DNA of 64,000 bases, taken from NCBI GenBank assembly GCA_025200525.1, contig CM045763.1, positions 157,486,246 to 157,550,245 of the forward strand, written 5' to 3'. Source of the DNA: Camellia lanceoleosa. Its lineage: Eukaryota > Streptophyta > Magnoliopsida > Ericales > Theaceae. Within the stretch, counting starts at the first letter, position 1, and every line of letters begins with the position of its first letter. The translations under genes were made by a program, and so were the position numbers. This document shows, piece by piece, positions 45,749 to 59,340 of the stretch. The notes under the pieces are model-generated. The model saw only the letters and a list, made by a program, of their open reading frames with translations. It did no database searches and was not told the DNA's origin.

Positions 45749-46420
45749 ACACCCTACAACATCCTCTCAAACACTTACACACATAACTCCTCTTCAACCC
45801 AAAGCAACGACACTCCTTTGTTGCTACCAACACGGGAACAACCTGATGGATTAGTAAACCTCATCTCCAATTGTGCTAAAGGAATAGTATCCTAAGGCAC
45901 CACAACAAACTATTTCCTCAATCTTTCCCGAGTGGAAGGAGAAAAAACAAAACTTAGCCTGGAAGGCCCCGGTGACAATCGCCCTTACCACCCCCAAGTC
46001 TTAGTGACTTGTTCTAGACAACCATACAAAACCAACCTTAATAAACAACACTCTAGTCTTCCTCAACACACTCACTTGCAACCACCAAGTCACAAAACAC
46101 ACTAAGCACCCCAAATTACTAAGCACGAAAGCAAAATAAACACTTAGATACATAATCGAGCCAAGTTCACAAAGATAACTACCATCGTGAACTCTCAAGG
46201 AATTCTCATAAGAAACCATGTTGATCAAGCATGTTTCCAATAAGACCTCCAAGCAAGTTGATCGGCTACAAGCATTATCTATGAAACTTAACCTCATGCT
46301 CACTTAAATGCAACACATAAGTTTGAACACTTATCCTAACTATATGCAAACGTTCTCATCCAACATAGCAAACTTGTTGTGGTAAAAACCCCTTTCCACG
46401 AGCCCAAAGTATTCAAACCC
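45749..46420. other. Non-coding interior of the minus-strand LTR element, right part
   Basis: No recognisable gene. It continues the interior interrupted by the solo LTR and runs to the primer-binding site. Confidence 0.5.
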
Positions 46421-46438
46421 GACTTGTTCTAATACCAA
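46421..46438 (-). other. Primer-binding site (tRNA-Met-like, minus strand)
   Basis: Minus strand TTGGTATTAGAACAAGTC lies directly after the LTR end GGGGTGTTTTA. It differs from TGGTATCAGAGC by two transitions, consistent with decay. Confidence 0.7.
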
Positions 46439-46440
46439 GT

Positions 46441-47040
46441 TAAAACACCCCAACTTTTATTATGCGGATCCATTACCAAATCCTTTATTACATTTATAAT
46501 TTAAGAACTTCATACATGCAAAAATAAAACCAATGACTAGACAACAAACATTCTCACTTGATAATGATGATACTATATAAATATAATATGATACATTACC
46601 CTAAGGTTACATTGAATACAAATAATAAAAAAAAGGGATTTACCCTTATACAAAACATGACATCCACCAACAAATTAAAAGGCCTTCAGAGTCAAAGAAG
46701 ATAAAAGACTTCAAGTCTCGAATAATCCTTCCAAATTATATACGAAAATTTGGCGAACACGTGGGATGAACATAGAGTCTAGTAGATATCCCAAAGATCC
46801 TAAAGAATCACAACATATAGCTAGCTATGATCATGCATGCTCCACATCAAAATGGATATATATATATAATGTGACATTTTCTATACAAAAATTACTAACA
46901 TAAGGACATTATCTTTCAAAAGTCCCATTTTGTTCCTTTTAGAAACTATAACTTCTTATCTTAATAACCACCGTCTCAAATTACAAGATTCAGAGAACTA
47001 CTAATTACATCTCCCAACATGAACTCAACAATATCCTCAT

Positions 47041-47071
<31 letters not shown>

Positions 47072-49020
47072 ATACCCAAGTCTCATATAATACACATACA
47101 ACCCGTAGTCTTGCCACGTTTAAACTAGTTTACATAACACAGGTTTTTATTAGATTAAGCCATCTTTACATATCCACACTACAACCTAGTGAATCCTCTC
47201 ACGTCCACATATCTGCCAGTGGTCATCGTTGGGCACCACCTAAACCCGTGACCATCGCTAAGCGTCACCAAATCCCGTGCCCATCGTTATGCCATCATAA
47301 CTCGTAACCATCATTAAGCCACCATGACCATCGGTAAGCATTACCAAACCTCGTGGCCATCACTACAATCGCAAACCTATGGTCAATATGATTACTACTC
47401 CATAAATCGCTGCACTATAAGAAGTTACACTTTGCTAGCGTACCATCACTAAGCGCCACCTTATCCATCACCAACTCAACTTAAGCATCCATGACCCATT
47501 CACCCTAACCAATCGCTAAAAGTCAAGTTGTTTTTAATTACGCCCAACGACCAAAAACATTAACTAGCTCTTGCTAAACATGCTCCTTGCACAACCGCTC
47601 AACAACGGGTTTTATTCTCATCAAAATATCCCAAAGTAACACAATTTGAGTTATTACAACTACTAACACCATTCCTTTCTAACGGTTACCACTTACTCAA
47701 CAACAACGTAATAAAACTAATTATATTTACAATAGTCCCAATTCTTACTCTTTCATCAATTTTGTTTGAACAACATAGTACTCAATAATTGATAAATAAG
47801 ATTAACTATCAACAACCAACAACAAATCATCCTAGATTATATAATCCAACACACAACACTTACATAGCATCTACTAAGCAACAACCAATACCATCCTCCA
47901 CCGATGGCTGGCCGAGAACTCTACTGGCGCGCCAATCACCTCACGAACATGCACAAAAGGTAACCCACGTGTACTCTCCATATACAAACCCACTTCCAAC
48001 TCTCATTTTATAAAAAGAGGTTACCAATGTCAATTTGTTTTAGAAAACCAATTCCCGTTACTCCAAATCCCTAATATACATAACTCTTATCAAAACCCTT
48101 TTGTTTACCAAAGCCTCCAATTTGTTTATATTCAAACATAACCCAATGCCTACACAACATTAACCATTTTTAACTTGCTATAATTCATTGATTAGTAACT
48201 AAGGCGTCCCAACCCCTCGCATGATAAACATGTTCAAATTAATACCACATATTCAACCACCAAGAAACATAATCCTTGAACCCATAAGTTCAAACCCTAA
48301 CTAACCTATATGATTTTAATACAATCATTTATAAAAAAATCATTCTTTTAATGCAATAAAAATTTTCACACATCTATCTATGGAGAAGTATTGAAAGGGA
48401 GCAAAAAAATCCCTTCCTCTTGAAGCTTGAAGAGAAGAAAGAGTCAAAAATCCATCGGAGATGAAAACATGATCCACCCTACATTTTTAATATATGGAAC
48501 TAGGGGCAAGAAATGAGTCAAAAAGATAGAAATCCAAGGTAGAAAGAGCTTGGGAGCTCAACTATGGTGAAGCAAGAAGAGAGAGAAATGAGGAAAAAGA
48601 TCTCAAAAAAAATGACTTCTTTCGATGCACTAATGACTTATAAAGGCGACTCATCATGGGCGTGATAACTTTGCAGGTGGCGTGACCATCTCCCACACAC
48701 CGGGTCGTGGGAGTGATCAAAGACATTGTCGTAAGCCTAACTATCTTGCAGTCACAGAGACCCATTCACCGCATGACTCATCACCGGGCATGACACCTGG
48801 CCCCAGCTACTGTGGAGGTGCGACTATGATAGTGACACGCAGGTCAGGCCACCAGACCTGCATTCAAGACCAAAAAATTATGGGACTCAGCTTCTAGAGC
48901 CAGCCCAAATCGTTCAAGGTTCAAACTCACACAAGGCATGGTCCAAGTCAAGCCGGGACGAATATGTGTCTGAACCAAAAAACAAAATAAGGTGGGGTTT
49001 TTTTAACTTGGGCCTTTACC
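46441..49020 (-). repeat. 5' LTR of the minus-strand element
   Basis: About 2.58 kb, collinear with 35865-39497: AACTTTTATTA, CCATTACCAAATCCTTT, CATGCATGCTCCACATC, (CA)14, CGGTTACCACTTA and AAGGCATGGTC near the end. The outer edge is approximate (GGTAAAGGCCCAAG on the minus strand at 49020). Confidence 0.75.
47041..47068. repeat. (CA)14 microsatellite
   Basis: Homologous in position to the (CA)16 run in the sister LTR. Confidence 0.9.
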
Positions 49021-50521
49021 CGCGTTGAAAACTAATTTTTTGTTTTTTTAAGATACGTTTATGCTTTTCTCTATGACTATGGCCTCATTTTTTTGGTCTC
49101 TTTATTAAAACAAAAAAAATGAAAATATTAACAAAGCGAAAAGTTACAAACAATTAGAAACTATTGAATTCTCGAGATCTTTACCATAAATGCATTTGGC
49201 GTGAAATTGTACTTTGATAAATTGTAAATAGAGCAAGCTAGTAATTTTTACTTGATTTGAAACTACAAATGGGTATGCAGTTTGATGAGCAATAAATTTA
49301 AACTTTAAGAAAGTTTTACAATTTTAAATGAACTAAAATTATATGTTCTATATGATAAGCAGGTTTGTGTATATGTGTGTGTGTTTTTGTGGTGTTTGGA
49401 GAGGATGTGGTTAAATTCTTTCCTATGTTTTTTTGCTCTAATTTCTCCCACATGTCTCTATTATTTCTTCTTCTTCTTCTTCTTCTTCTTCTTCTTCTTT
49501 TGTTTTTTTTTTTTTTTTGGCGATGTTCTAGACATTCTAGTGAGTCTCCTATGATGTTCTCGACAAAAGTGCGACAATGTTTTGGACATTCTGGCGATAC
49601 TTCAACGACTTGCTGGCGATATTGAACATTCCAGCAAGGTCCGACAGTGGTGAGATGTGCAGCGTTCTTAAAAAAAAATTTGTTAAAAAAAGGATTTTTT
49701 TTTTGGTTATAATTAAAAATATGTATGACTAATTGGTATAAGTGTTTTGTTTTGGGACTCGATAGGTTTTGAACTGTGCAAATAGTGTTGGAATTGATGG
49801 TTTTTTATAGGCATATTTTGCAAGTCTACTTTGAGCTCCAAGAATTTGAGTGGGGCCCACACGCCTGTTTGAGGTAGGTCAAAGAGGTGGCGTGTTAAAA
49901 ATTGCCGCTATGGCAAGTCATATGGTAAAAACGAGTTTGTCAAAAGCGATTTATGAGTGAATAGGAAGTTGATGTCATTTGTCAGGAATGGACAATTAAA
50001 GTTAAGTAAAATGTGGGTTTCCTTGAAATGGGTTGTCCCACATTGAAACTTGAAGAAAAGCTTGTATATGTTTATAAGCACTAGGTGGAAATACTTCTCA
50101 ACAATTGGGCCGGGCACCCAGAAGTTTGGTAGACAAGAGGAGTTATGGACAAAGTGAGAGTTTGGCTCAAACCACCTACCGAGCAAGATGCTGCAGCGCC
50201 GCCCGTCCAGGCCAGTGGTCAGGGCCCAGTAAAGCCCCCGAGGCGAAAGGGTTAAGGCTTGGATGTGAAAGTGTGTGTGTGGCCTGGTCAGATGCAGTCC
50301 TAATAGTAGCTTTTTTTGACAAAATTTATTTGAAATCTTTTTCAAAAATTCTTTGCAGGAAGATTTTTTTTTTTTAAAGCAAAATTAATTCAAAATTTAC
50401 ACAAATTTGAATTCCAAAATTTATATCCTACCATTGCCTCCTCAGTCCAATTTCCGGTTCAAATAAATAGTATTCAAATTTTGGGCCCGAAACGGGGTTC
50501 ATTTTTCTATCTAGACCTATT
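49021..50521. other. Unclassified non-coding sequence before the scaffold gap
   Basis: It holds a (TTC)n run (49466-49500) and a T-run, then sequence with GGTTGTCCCACATTGAAAC (about 50030) followed by TATGTTTATAAGC (about 50067). TGTCCCACAT next to a TATA-like word is common in plant LTR promoters, so an LTR fragment is possible. No gene was recognised. It ends in the N gap. Confidence 0.45.
49466..49500. repeat. (TTC)n microsatellite
   Basis: About eleven TTC units followed by a T-run. It makes a Leu- or Phe-rich open frame that I reject as coding. Confidence 0.9.
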
Positions 50522-50621
50522 NNNNNNNNNNNNNNNNNNNNNNNNNNNNNNNNNNNNNNNNNNNNNNNNNNNNNNNNNNNNNNNNNNNNNNNNNNNNNNN
50601 NNNNNNNNNNNNNNNNNNNNN
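50522..50621. other. Assembly gap of exactly 100 N
   Basis: A run of 100 N is the usual placeholder for a scaffold join of unknown size. The sequence to its right repeats 1854 onward, so the join may place a second haplotype or an unresolved repeat next to its own copy. Confidence 0.97.
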
Positions 50622-50702
50622 CAATTTATGAAAATGGTTAAATAGCTAGTGCAATGATAGAATGACTTGGGATGTAGATCACCTGTATATGTACTCTCGT
50701 AT

Positions 50703-53255
50703 CTAAATCGCTCCTTGCATGTTTTCTTGTTGCACGCCCATCTTCCCACATCGGGTCTAATCAATACGCTGTAATCACCTCCCCTAGATGGAATCCTTTT
50801 CTCCGCCTCGGCCTCCTGTGATCGCCCACAAATGGCGGTGCTATGGAGGTGGTAACTGCATGTATGGCGGGTTTCAACTGTTGAATAGGGTGAATGGACT
50901 TAATATGATGCTAACTTGGAACATGGTAATAAGGTTCACGGAATCACATATATTTCTTCCGCTATTCCGGGAATGACACTCATTGTACGTGAACAGCAAA
51001 CCCATTCCACCGCCATCGCATAACATTAACAAGAATACCGCTGACGCCAACCAAAACCGGCGGATGCGAGTGCACTTACACACATTATCGCTTAGCTGGC
51101 TTAGCAATCCATGGCCCGCCGTTTTGTACCGCCTCCACTTCTTCACTTTTGAGAGTTGTCAACCCATTTGTTACCTTTCACCGCAAGGCTTGACATTTGC
51201 TCCAAGGTTTGTCCCTAATAGCATCAAATCAACCCAGCGTAATAAAGAAGCGGTGTGCTTTCGTATCCAAGACAATTGATTTGCCAGTCATTGACTTAAT
51301 ATCTCCCCGTAATGCCTACTAACGCCCACAACACAATCAACTGCAAATATTGCGGGTGTTGGAAAAAAATAAAATAACCTAATAATTAAAAAGACGTCTG
51401 TATTCAAGATTATTCAATGTTTGATCCAAATCTTTCGTAATCGCCAATAACAAATACCTGGATTACACAATTTCAAGACCTCAATCTTTCCGTTGAAGTA
51501 AGCTGATTTGAAAAGATTTATTATCTGCCAAGAATTTATGAGCGAGTCCTAATTTCGCCCCAGATTGACGATTTATCTTGCTTTCAAATCTATTTGAAGA
51601 TGTATGAGGCAAAACGCATGATGTTAATAATGGAAAACTTTGACATGGATTGTAACAACCCAATGTGACAATGTAAACAAATGTCAAATTCACCATGATC
51701 AACAACCCGGCTAATCGCTGCACCACTCCCGCTTTGTTATGTCGCCAATCAACAATGGCAACGCGACTGGAACAAACTCACATGGCGATTAGTATATGCA
51801 TGTATAAAAAATACCACTCATATCCACAATAAACCCCAATAAAATTTAGCACACCAAACCGAGGAAAACAACAACAAAAAAGAAATGGAAGAGTACAGAC
51901 AGCAGGCGAATAAAACAAACTATGTATAAAGTTTCCCACAAACCACCGCAATTAAACCCCCACGTAAGACCGAATTTAAAAAGAAAACCCCATTCAAGAC
52001 TGTTGGAATGTCGCATAGATTGTGACACATAAAGCAATATGTATATGTATATATGCATTATATACAACCCATCCGTCATCACCCCATGACACATTACCCT
52101 TATTTGAAATAATATTTAAAGACAAAGTAGCAGATTTTTCGAATGTAACAAAGCGAATACAAAAACATATTACCTTCGTCTTCATCCTTCCGCAAAGAGT
52201 CATAAGTAAATTCCTCAACCGGCTTCGAGAAATGTAAAAAAATTGCCAAGAAAGAAGTCAACGAGACAACGCTGAATCCATTTATGCTTAACGATATGAA
52301 CACTAACAAATCTCCGCTTGGTCGCTAAAATTCGAGGTTGATATAGTCATTGCTATTTTCCATCATAGCATCGCATTCATCTAAGCCGACATCGAAGGAA
52401 ACAAAGATGGTCACCATATACTTCACCATTGTTACCACTGCCGAAGCAACACGGTGAATCATTATCTGTTACAATCGCTTTTTCAAAACTAAAATAACGT
52501 CAAGGCCGTGTTAACGTCGAGCACGCATTACGTATCCGCAAATAACATTTGCCACCAAATCGACTCCAGATGCCGGTTCGGACATACGAATCCGGCAGCA
52601 CTACATACGGTACACTTAAACCTTCGCATAAAACACTTATGATGCGAACACTCGGCATGTAATTTACCAAGAATAGCCTGCTGGACCTCGCAGAACTTAC
52701 AAACAACAGAACACGATCAATCATCTTCACGATTTGGAATCGAAACCACTCGACAACAGAGCCGGAAGCGACGGACCAAATTATCGTACCCCACCAAGAA
52801 ACATCGACCACATTTGTAACGCCGCTGCCCACCCGGTGACGACAGGGTGTCTCAACGGCGCTTATAGTCATTTATTGTAATACATCCGGCCCGCCATCCA
52901 ACTCAACATTCCATAACCTCGGCCTTGTCGTACAGAAAGTTAAAGGCCATAGGCTAACACCGCTTCCAAAGATTGCCCCCGCCTCTACTGTGAATTGCAC
53001 GGCATCGACATGATCGAATGCCAAAAACTCAAGAGAAAACATTCCAACATCCTCATCGCATAAGACATGAACTTGTTATATCCAGAACTTCAATGAATAA
53101 TATGACCATCTCTTTGAGTTCAAAGTTTCTAAAACTTCCTCAGATATCCCATCGACAAATCCGGACCAACGGTAAGCAGATAAAGATTTAACGATTTTGA
53201 GTCTGCTCATTCTGCAGAAGAACATAATATTTCACAAGACTTATCTCAGCTCTTA
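50703..53255 (-). pseudogene. MULE transposase pseudogene, copy 2, heavily frameshifted
   Basis: The counterpart of 1937-4567, with the same domain order recognisable at DNA level: knuckle and SWIM end near 50700-51000, core near 51000-52300, N-terminal region near 52400-53255. Frequent small indels leave only short open pieces, none longer than about 120 codons, so it cannot encode a transposase. Whether the indels are real mutations or consensus errors cannot be decided from the sequence alone. The mosaic pattern suggests many are errors. Confidence 0.8.
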
Positions 53256-54102
53256 ATAATAAAAAATCTCCTCATAATTAGAAATTGGAGAGTTGCAAGA
53301 TTCTGCACGTACAATCTCAAGCGTTGACCTCAAATAATCTAATAGAGGAATGAACAAACTTACAAAAAAATATTCAAAAAACCCTATGCAAAACATCCAC
53401 GGAGATGAAACAAAGTCCTCAGAATCATCTAACTAAACACTCTGAACAGTTTTAGCATATATATCGCTCTGCCAAATGTAAGTACATCAAAGAACTCCAA
53501 CAACCATGGAATCCAAACATAAGAAGGATAGAAACAAACCAAATGATACCAAATCAAATACAAATATTCCAAATAATTCCAAAATAGGACTGGATTGCCC
53601 ATAAGAAAACATTAAGACTAATTGAAGCAACAGCCTAATAATTAGGGGATTTATCAGTAACTTTTCCTATATATATATTGTAAAAAATAAATAATTAGTA
53701 TGATTTTAATAATGTTTTAAAAAACAATTAGGACCCTGCTCATAGAGGCAAATATCAAATTAACTTGATTTTTTTTTATATAAATGATAAGCGTTGTTGA
53801 CAAATTCTACGGGTTCTTCAATCGGACTTTCATGCTGCATAGGGACAATAGTAATGCCAAATCAACAGAGTGATAGTAAACATTGCCAAAGTCTTGCTTT
53901 TTCATTAGTTTTTATTTATTTAATAATGTCATGATAATTATATTTATTATTATTCTACATATTATCATACTAGATTATATAATTTAATGAATTACACCTA
54001 TGTTAGGTATTTAATGTGTAGGAATAATATACAGGATAAAAAAATATAAATGAAGTATCATAATTTGGCTATTTATTTGTTTATTATTTGGGTATGAATG
54101 TA

Positions 54103-54421
54103 GAGTTTTTTTTTTTAATATTTTCTAAAAAAAAATAATAGAGCAAAGGACAATTTTTAAAATTATTTAGAAAATCCAACCTAATTTTTAAAAATCGCAT
54201 TTTGAAAATGTAATTTTAAATTGAAAATGTAATATATCTTGTGTGAAATTATATAAAATTGTATTTTCAACATACAATTTCTGCTAGCATCGCATGTTGA
54301 AAATGTAATTTTAATTTAAAATTATATTTTCAAATGTGGATAAAGTGCATCAATTTTCAAAAGTTTGAAAAGTGAATCAATTTCCTAAATTATTATTTTT
54401 TTAAAATATTAAAAAAAACTC
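54103..54421. mobile_element. MITE, copy 2
   Basis: The counterpart of 5421-5757, again preceded by ATGAATGTA (54094-54102). It is shortened by several small deletions, and the right flank ATGAACGCA is altered. Confidence 0.72.
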
Positions 54422-54734
54422 ATGAACGCAAGATACATTACATTTCTGTTTGTCCCTGTTCTTTATTCTCTACTTCATCTTAGCCCTACAAAACAAACAC
54501 GGTTCAACTCATCTAAAAAAGTCTTGGAAAATTTCTAAGTGACTAATTTTAAATTGCCATTAAGCTTTTCCGTATTTTCCCATTCAATAATTCCGTCTTA
54601 AAGTTATCCGTAACAACTATTTATACTATTTCTATTTTATTTACTTTAGTGAGTTTTATCACTACCCATTAACTCATTCCACAAACAAATGCTTTATTTA
54701 TTTTATCTCTCCTTAGTATTTTTTTTTTCAAGGA

Positions 54735-55908
54735 ATAATACCATGGTACATCATAAAAAGATATTCAATTATATAAGTTATAAATATCGGCAGATTTGAC
54801 TATCACAAATGTCATAATTCAATACTCGTTATCAAGAGTTATAACTTCTCAAAAAAAAGAAGAAGTTATAATCAAATATCATTTAAGATATATAATCAAA
54901 GAACTCTTAAGTCATAACCACAAATAATGTCATAAATCCAATTACTATAATAAAACACAAAAGACATAAATCTTAAGAGTGCATATGGTAAACCCAATAG
55001 GAATTTTTCATTTTTAAAGACCATGTAGTACACCAAAAATTAAGAATTATATCAAGACTCCAATTTTCATAATAGTGTAATAGATTACAAAATATTGATT
55101 TAAGATTGTGTTTGAATCTTAAATTGTATGCAGAGAAAATTTTTAGAAGAGAAAATAAAATGAAATGAAAAAGAGAAACAAAGTGGAAGAATTTTTAATC
55201 TTTTTTCTTTTTCTTCTTTTACAAATTCTTTTCATAAATTTAGCATTTAAATGGTCAATTTTTTAGTATATATCATACCACCTGCCCTAAGGTTTGGAGA
55301 GAAAAATGTAATTAGTCCCACACTTCGTCATGTTATAGTTGACTCTCCTTTCAATATGCTTAAAATCACTTAAAATGCAAATGATGGATAGACATTGAAA
55401 TGTGAAATAAAAGATATGTACATATTTTAGTTAAAAATAAAATACATTATTTTTTCATTTATAATGACTCACAAAAAAAGTATGAAAAGACGAATCATGA
55501 TGTAACCAAAACCCATGAAGACTAGTATAATTGTATCAAAAATGTAAAAAATAATTGGATTTCTTCCAAACCCCCCAAGCGAGAGTGAGTATAATTTAAC
55601 CCCGCCACCCCTCTTTTCTTTTTTTGATGTGTTTCTAGATTTGAAAGTATTAATTTTGCAAAAATCATTGAGTTGAATAGTCGAGTAACATGGGTAGTAA
55701 TATTTATAATCCATATATCTTGTATATTGCACACATTACCATCAACAATGACTTGTGTGGGACAGAAGAGGTGATTGTTCCCACATGATTTAAAAATTTT
55801 TTTGTTATTATAATATATTATTATACAATTTCTAAATTCATAAAGGTTCCTTTTTTTTTTTGCAAATTTTAAATGGTTTATTCTTCATTTTTTTTAAAAA
55901 AAAAAATT
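54735..55908. repeat. Repeat block X, left part, in copy 2
   Basis: Collinear with 6085-7235, including both hairpin modules, with many short indels. Non-coding. Confidence 0.72.
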
Positions 55909-56863
55909 GGGTAAATTATATTGACACTTTCCGGGGAGGCTTATATTTATTACAGCTTCTCCTCATATTTTGAAATTACATCCCTCTCGATTTGTTTAAT
56001 ACGACATTCTCAACACTTAATTTTTAAATACCAATTTTTCTCAATCGATAAATTACATTGATACTTAGATTGTTTTCCTCTGTTTAATATATTACCAATT
56101 GTCCCTCGTTAGTATTAGTTGAAAAAATAAATTGAAAAAAAATTAATTGAAAAAAATTAATTAAAAATTTGTTCATCAAATTTAAATTGCTAAAAACTAA
56201 ATGTCAGAATTATTTTTGAATTTATGTTTTTCTTTCCAAATTTATAAAACTAAACAACTATTATAAAACCAAAAAAATTATCAATCAAGTTTTATGACTT
56301 TTTAAAAATTTTTGTAAGTATAAATTAAAAACTTAAAAATCTAAATGGTTACCAAAACAAAATTGGTGAAAATGTTGTTAATTAATAAATAATTAAAGGT
56401 TACCAACGTAAGAAATGACTTATCAAAAAGATTCTTAGGCTATGTATGGTTTGATTTTTGAAATTTTTTTAAAAATTAAAAATTAATTGGTTAAGAAATA
56501 AAAAAATAAAATAATTATCATTTTTATATAATTTTATTTTTCAATGTAATAAACATAAACTCAAGGGTGTCAGTAATTTTATCGTTTATGTTGGTTTAAA
56601 CTAGAAATTTAAAATTTTGACTAACAAATTTTTTTTTCAATTAATTTATTTTCAACTAATACTAACCGAGGTGGGCAATTGGTAACGCTTAATTAAACCT
56701 TGGGAAGTGGATTGTAATTTCCTAAAATGTGAGGGTGTTAATGTAATTTACTGTAAAGAGGGCAAAATTGGTTATTTAAAAAAATTTAATTGCTAGGAGC
56801 AATCAGTAATAAACTTAAAGCCTTAGGGAATGTAATTTCCAAAAGGCGTGGAGGAGGCGTAAC
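55909..56863. mobile_element. Fold-back element, left part, in copy 2
   Basis: It starts GGGTAAATTATATTGACAC after an A-run and is collinear with 7236-8261 up to the LTR. The same retrotransposon interrupts it at the same point, so both copies descend from one insertion event or are one locus assembled twice. Confidence 0.72.
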
Positions 56864-59118
56864 GTAATAAATTCTCTCTCTTATATGCTTTTACATCTCT
56901 AGTTTTTATATGAGTAATTACATTATTTAATGTAAGAAATTCCATGTGGAGTTGTGCTTTCATCATGAATTATTTGATTATGACATTCTATCTATTGGGG
57001 TTATTAGGAGAAAAATCTGTTTAAAATTAAGACGTTTTTGACTATGAAATTGAAGAAAGCCTTAGAGGCGCGATAACTTGAAAATTGACTTTGACATTTG
57101 TAATTAGCATAATTTTTAGGACATAATATAAATTTCGGTCATAAAAATTTAATTCAGAATAGCAATTAATTTGATGAAATTTAGGCCCATTACCTTAACT
57201 AAAAGAGCCTTAGTAGATATAAAGAAATATATGGATGACTCTACAGATGACTTAGTGGAAGCAACTCTACATATCTTCATGACAGAGAATTTTGAAGAAG
57301 AGAGTATAAGAGAGCAGAGAGAGAGAGAGAGGAACAAAGAAAAGGTCAAACTAGACTTGGACATTGAAGAAGAAATTTGCTAGGAATTTGAGTGAATACA
57401 ACTTAAAGTGAGTATAGATCACTAGTAAACTCTCAATTTCTCTTCAATTGGCTTGAATTGAGCTTTGAAGTGAAGCATCATCCATGAAAAACTAGGGTTA
57501 TTATTGTGAATAATTAAATCTCATAAATGATCATGTATCTCTTGGATATGTGTGATGGAAAACTTGATCTCTTTTATGTTATGTTGATTTGCTTTGAATT
57601 GAGAGAAATTGTGCCTAATCTCACCCTTTTGCGGGAGGCTTGAACTCATGTAAAATGGATACATATGTATATGTATACATACCTACATAAAGAGAATAAG
57701 GAATCATGGAAATTAGAGGTGTAAAAGGCCCAATTAAAACAAGTCTTGATCTTAATGGGCTAGAATTTCATGTTTATGTGCTTATATGTTATGTTTTTAA
57801 AAGTAAATTTCACTTGATTTTGGCTATGTAACTATTCCTAGCAAGCTTTGGATTGTTGAAGTTTCGGACAGAAAAACAATAGTAAAACCGCATGAATCTT
57901 GAGGATCTGCGATGCAAAAAATAGGGGTGAATGACTGATTTACACCTTAATAAAGACGCGGCCCATTGCGACGGCGGGGGACTTTACGTCAGACTAAAAT
58001 GGAGAATTACATTCATTTCTTTCGCTCTGTTTGACCCTCAGAATGTGTTAATATATCCATTTGATCTTTCTATAATGCATTTAATTACACAGAATTTAGT
58101 GAATCGAATAGTTGAGATATAAGAGGAAACAAAGGAAAAGTGAGGTACTTACGAGTTGTGCGCTATGTGTAGGGCACATATAGGAGGGGACTATCGTTCA
58201 TCCGCATCACAGTGAATGATAGTAGTATAATGACATATTTCTTGTATTCATACATGTTATGCAATACTTAATTCACTCTTTTAGTAAATGACTTATGTTA
58301 TATGAGTTATGTTTGATGGAGCAATTGGAATGATTGAACATTGACATATGAGATATGAACCCAAGGTCGTTCTGTTGTGCTATAATAATGGGCCTAAGAC
58401 CGTTTTGTATTTCATTGGGCCTAAGGCCGTTTTGCTATAATAATGGGCCTAAGGCCGTTTTGTATAAGTTGGGCCCAAGGTTTTGTTATAATAATGGGCC
58501 AAAGGCAGTTTTATTCTGTTGAAGGCGTGGCGGATTCGGTCTTATATGGGCCCGAGGCCGTTCAAAAAAGGAAATAAGAATAAGACCAACTTGTGATTTA
58601 CGAATATGCACTGCTGATTATATTCGTACTCTTAATCTGTTTGTGTTGCTATCATTCACTGAGCCTTGCTCACTCCATTTTTATGGATGTTTTGTAGGTA
58701 ATCATCCCGCGGGACAACCTTAGGTCAGCCCATGAGCCTTTTGCTGGACCCGTTTTGCTGAGTCACCTGAAGTGACTCTTTTGTTTTACTTTTGCGAAAT
58801 CCATATAATGGCATGTTTTGTCGATTTTTGTTTGGGGAAATAGACTCATATATATATATATATATATATCGTCAATACTTAACTTTTGAGTTGTTACCCT
58901 TTTACAAATTCAATGAATATGAATGGTGTATGGAATGTTATGTATTTATGCATGGTGATGCGTTAAGATCCTGGCTTTTAGACAAAGCTCAATGAATGTT
59001 TTATTCTGCTATTATTTTGCATCTGTTAGCCCCAATATTGAGTAATTTAAGACAACAAAGTTGAGGCCTAAGGTCGGGTGGTCATTTCCAAACTTTTAGA
59101 GGTAGGTTTGGGTCGTGG
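56864..59118 (+). repeat. 5' LTR, copy 2
   Basis: Collinear with 8262-10490. The region of the five CACGTG palindromes (57885-57990) is scrambled and keeps none of them, while both neighbouring stretches are near-identical to copy 1. The minisatellite is also disturbed (58460-58550). The primer site reads TGGTATCGAGC. Confidence 0.82.
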
Positions 59119-59340
59119 TTAATTGGTATCGAGCACTTGTTGCTACCTTACACACGAGTTTATTGAGCTTTAGGCGTTTGGAAAAGATTTAAGTTACATG
59201 CATGTGACTTTTGGTGCATACAAAATGATATGTAACTAGATTGTACATGCAATAATCAGCGATATGTATTTTGGTAATGACTATGGTCCATGTCTACTTA
59301 TGTATTTTGTATGTGTTATAACTAAGCTGTTATGTAGATC

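Larger units (their letters stand above)
35865..49020 (-). mobile_element. Minus-strand LTR retrotransposon without recognisable genes (LARD-like)
   Basis: Two collinear long terminal sequences, 35865-39497 and 46441-49020, enclose an interior. On the minus strand a tRNA-Met-like primer site (TTGGTATTAGAACAAG, 46438-46421) lies directly inside the right LTR. A polypurine tract (AAGGGGAGGAG, 39510-39500) lies directly inside the left LTR. After subtracting a nested solo LTR (41574-45748) the interior is about 2.8 kb with no gag or pol similarity, so it would depend on proteins from elsewhere. The target duplication is not clear (CACTA on the left versus CGCGT on the right). Confidence 0.75.

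Noticed and set aside
41569..45753. Target duplication for the third long solo LTR
   Set aside because: CCTCG and ACACC do not match. I kept the element on similarity alone and make no duplication claim.
35860..49025. Target duplication for the large minus-strand LTR element
   Set aside because: CACTA and CGCGT do not match, and the outer edge on the right is uncertain.
49365..49625. Open frame with a Leu run
   Set aside because: Produced by the (TTC)n microsatellite and T-run.
50507..50764. Open frame spanning the N gap
   Set aside because: It exists only because N was translated as X. It joins unrelated sequence.
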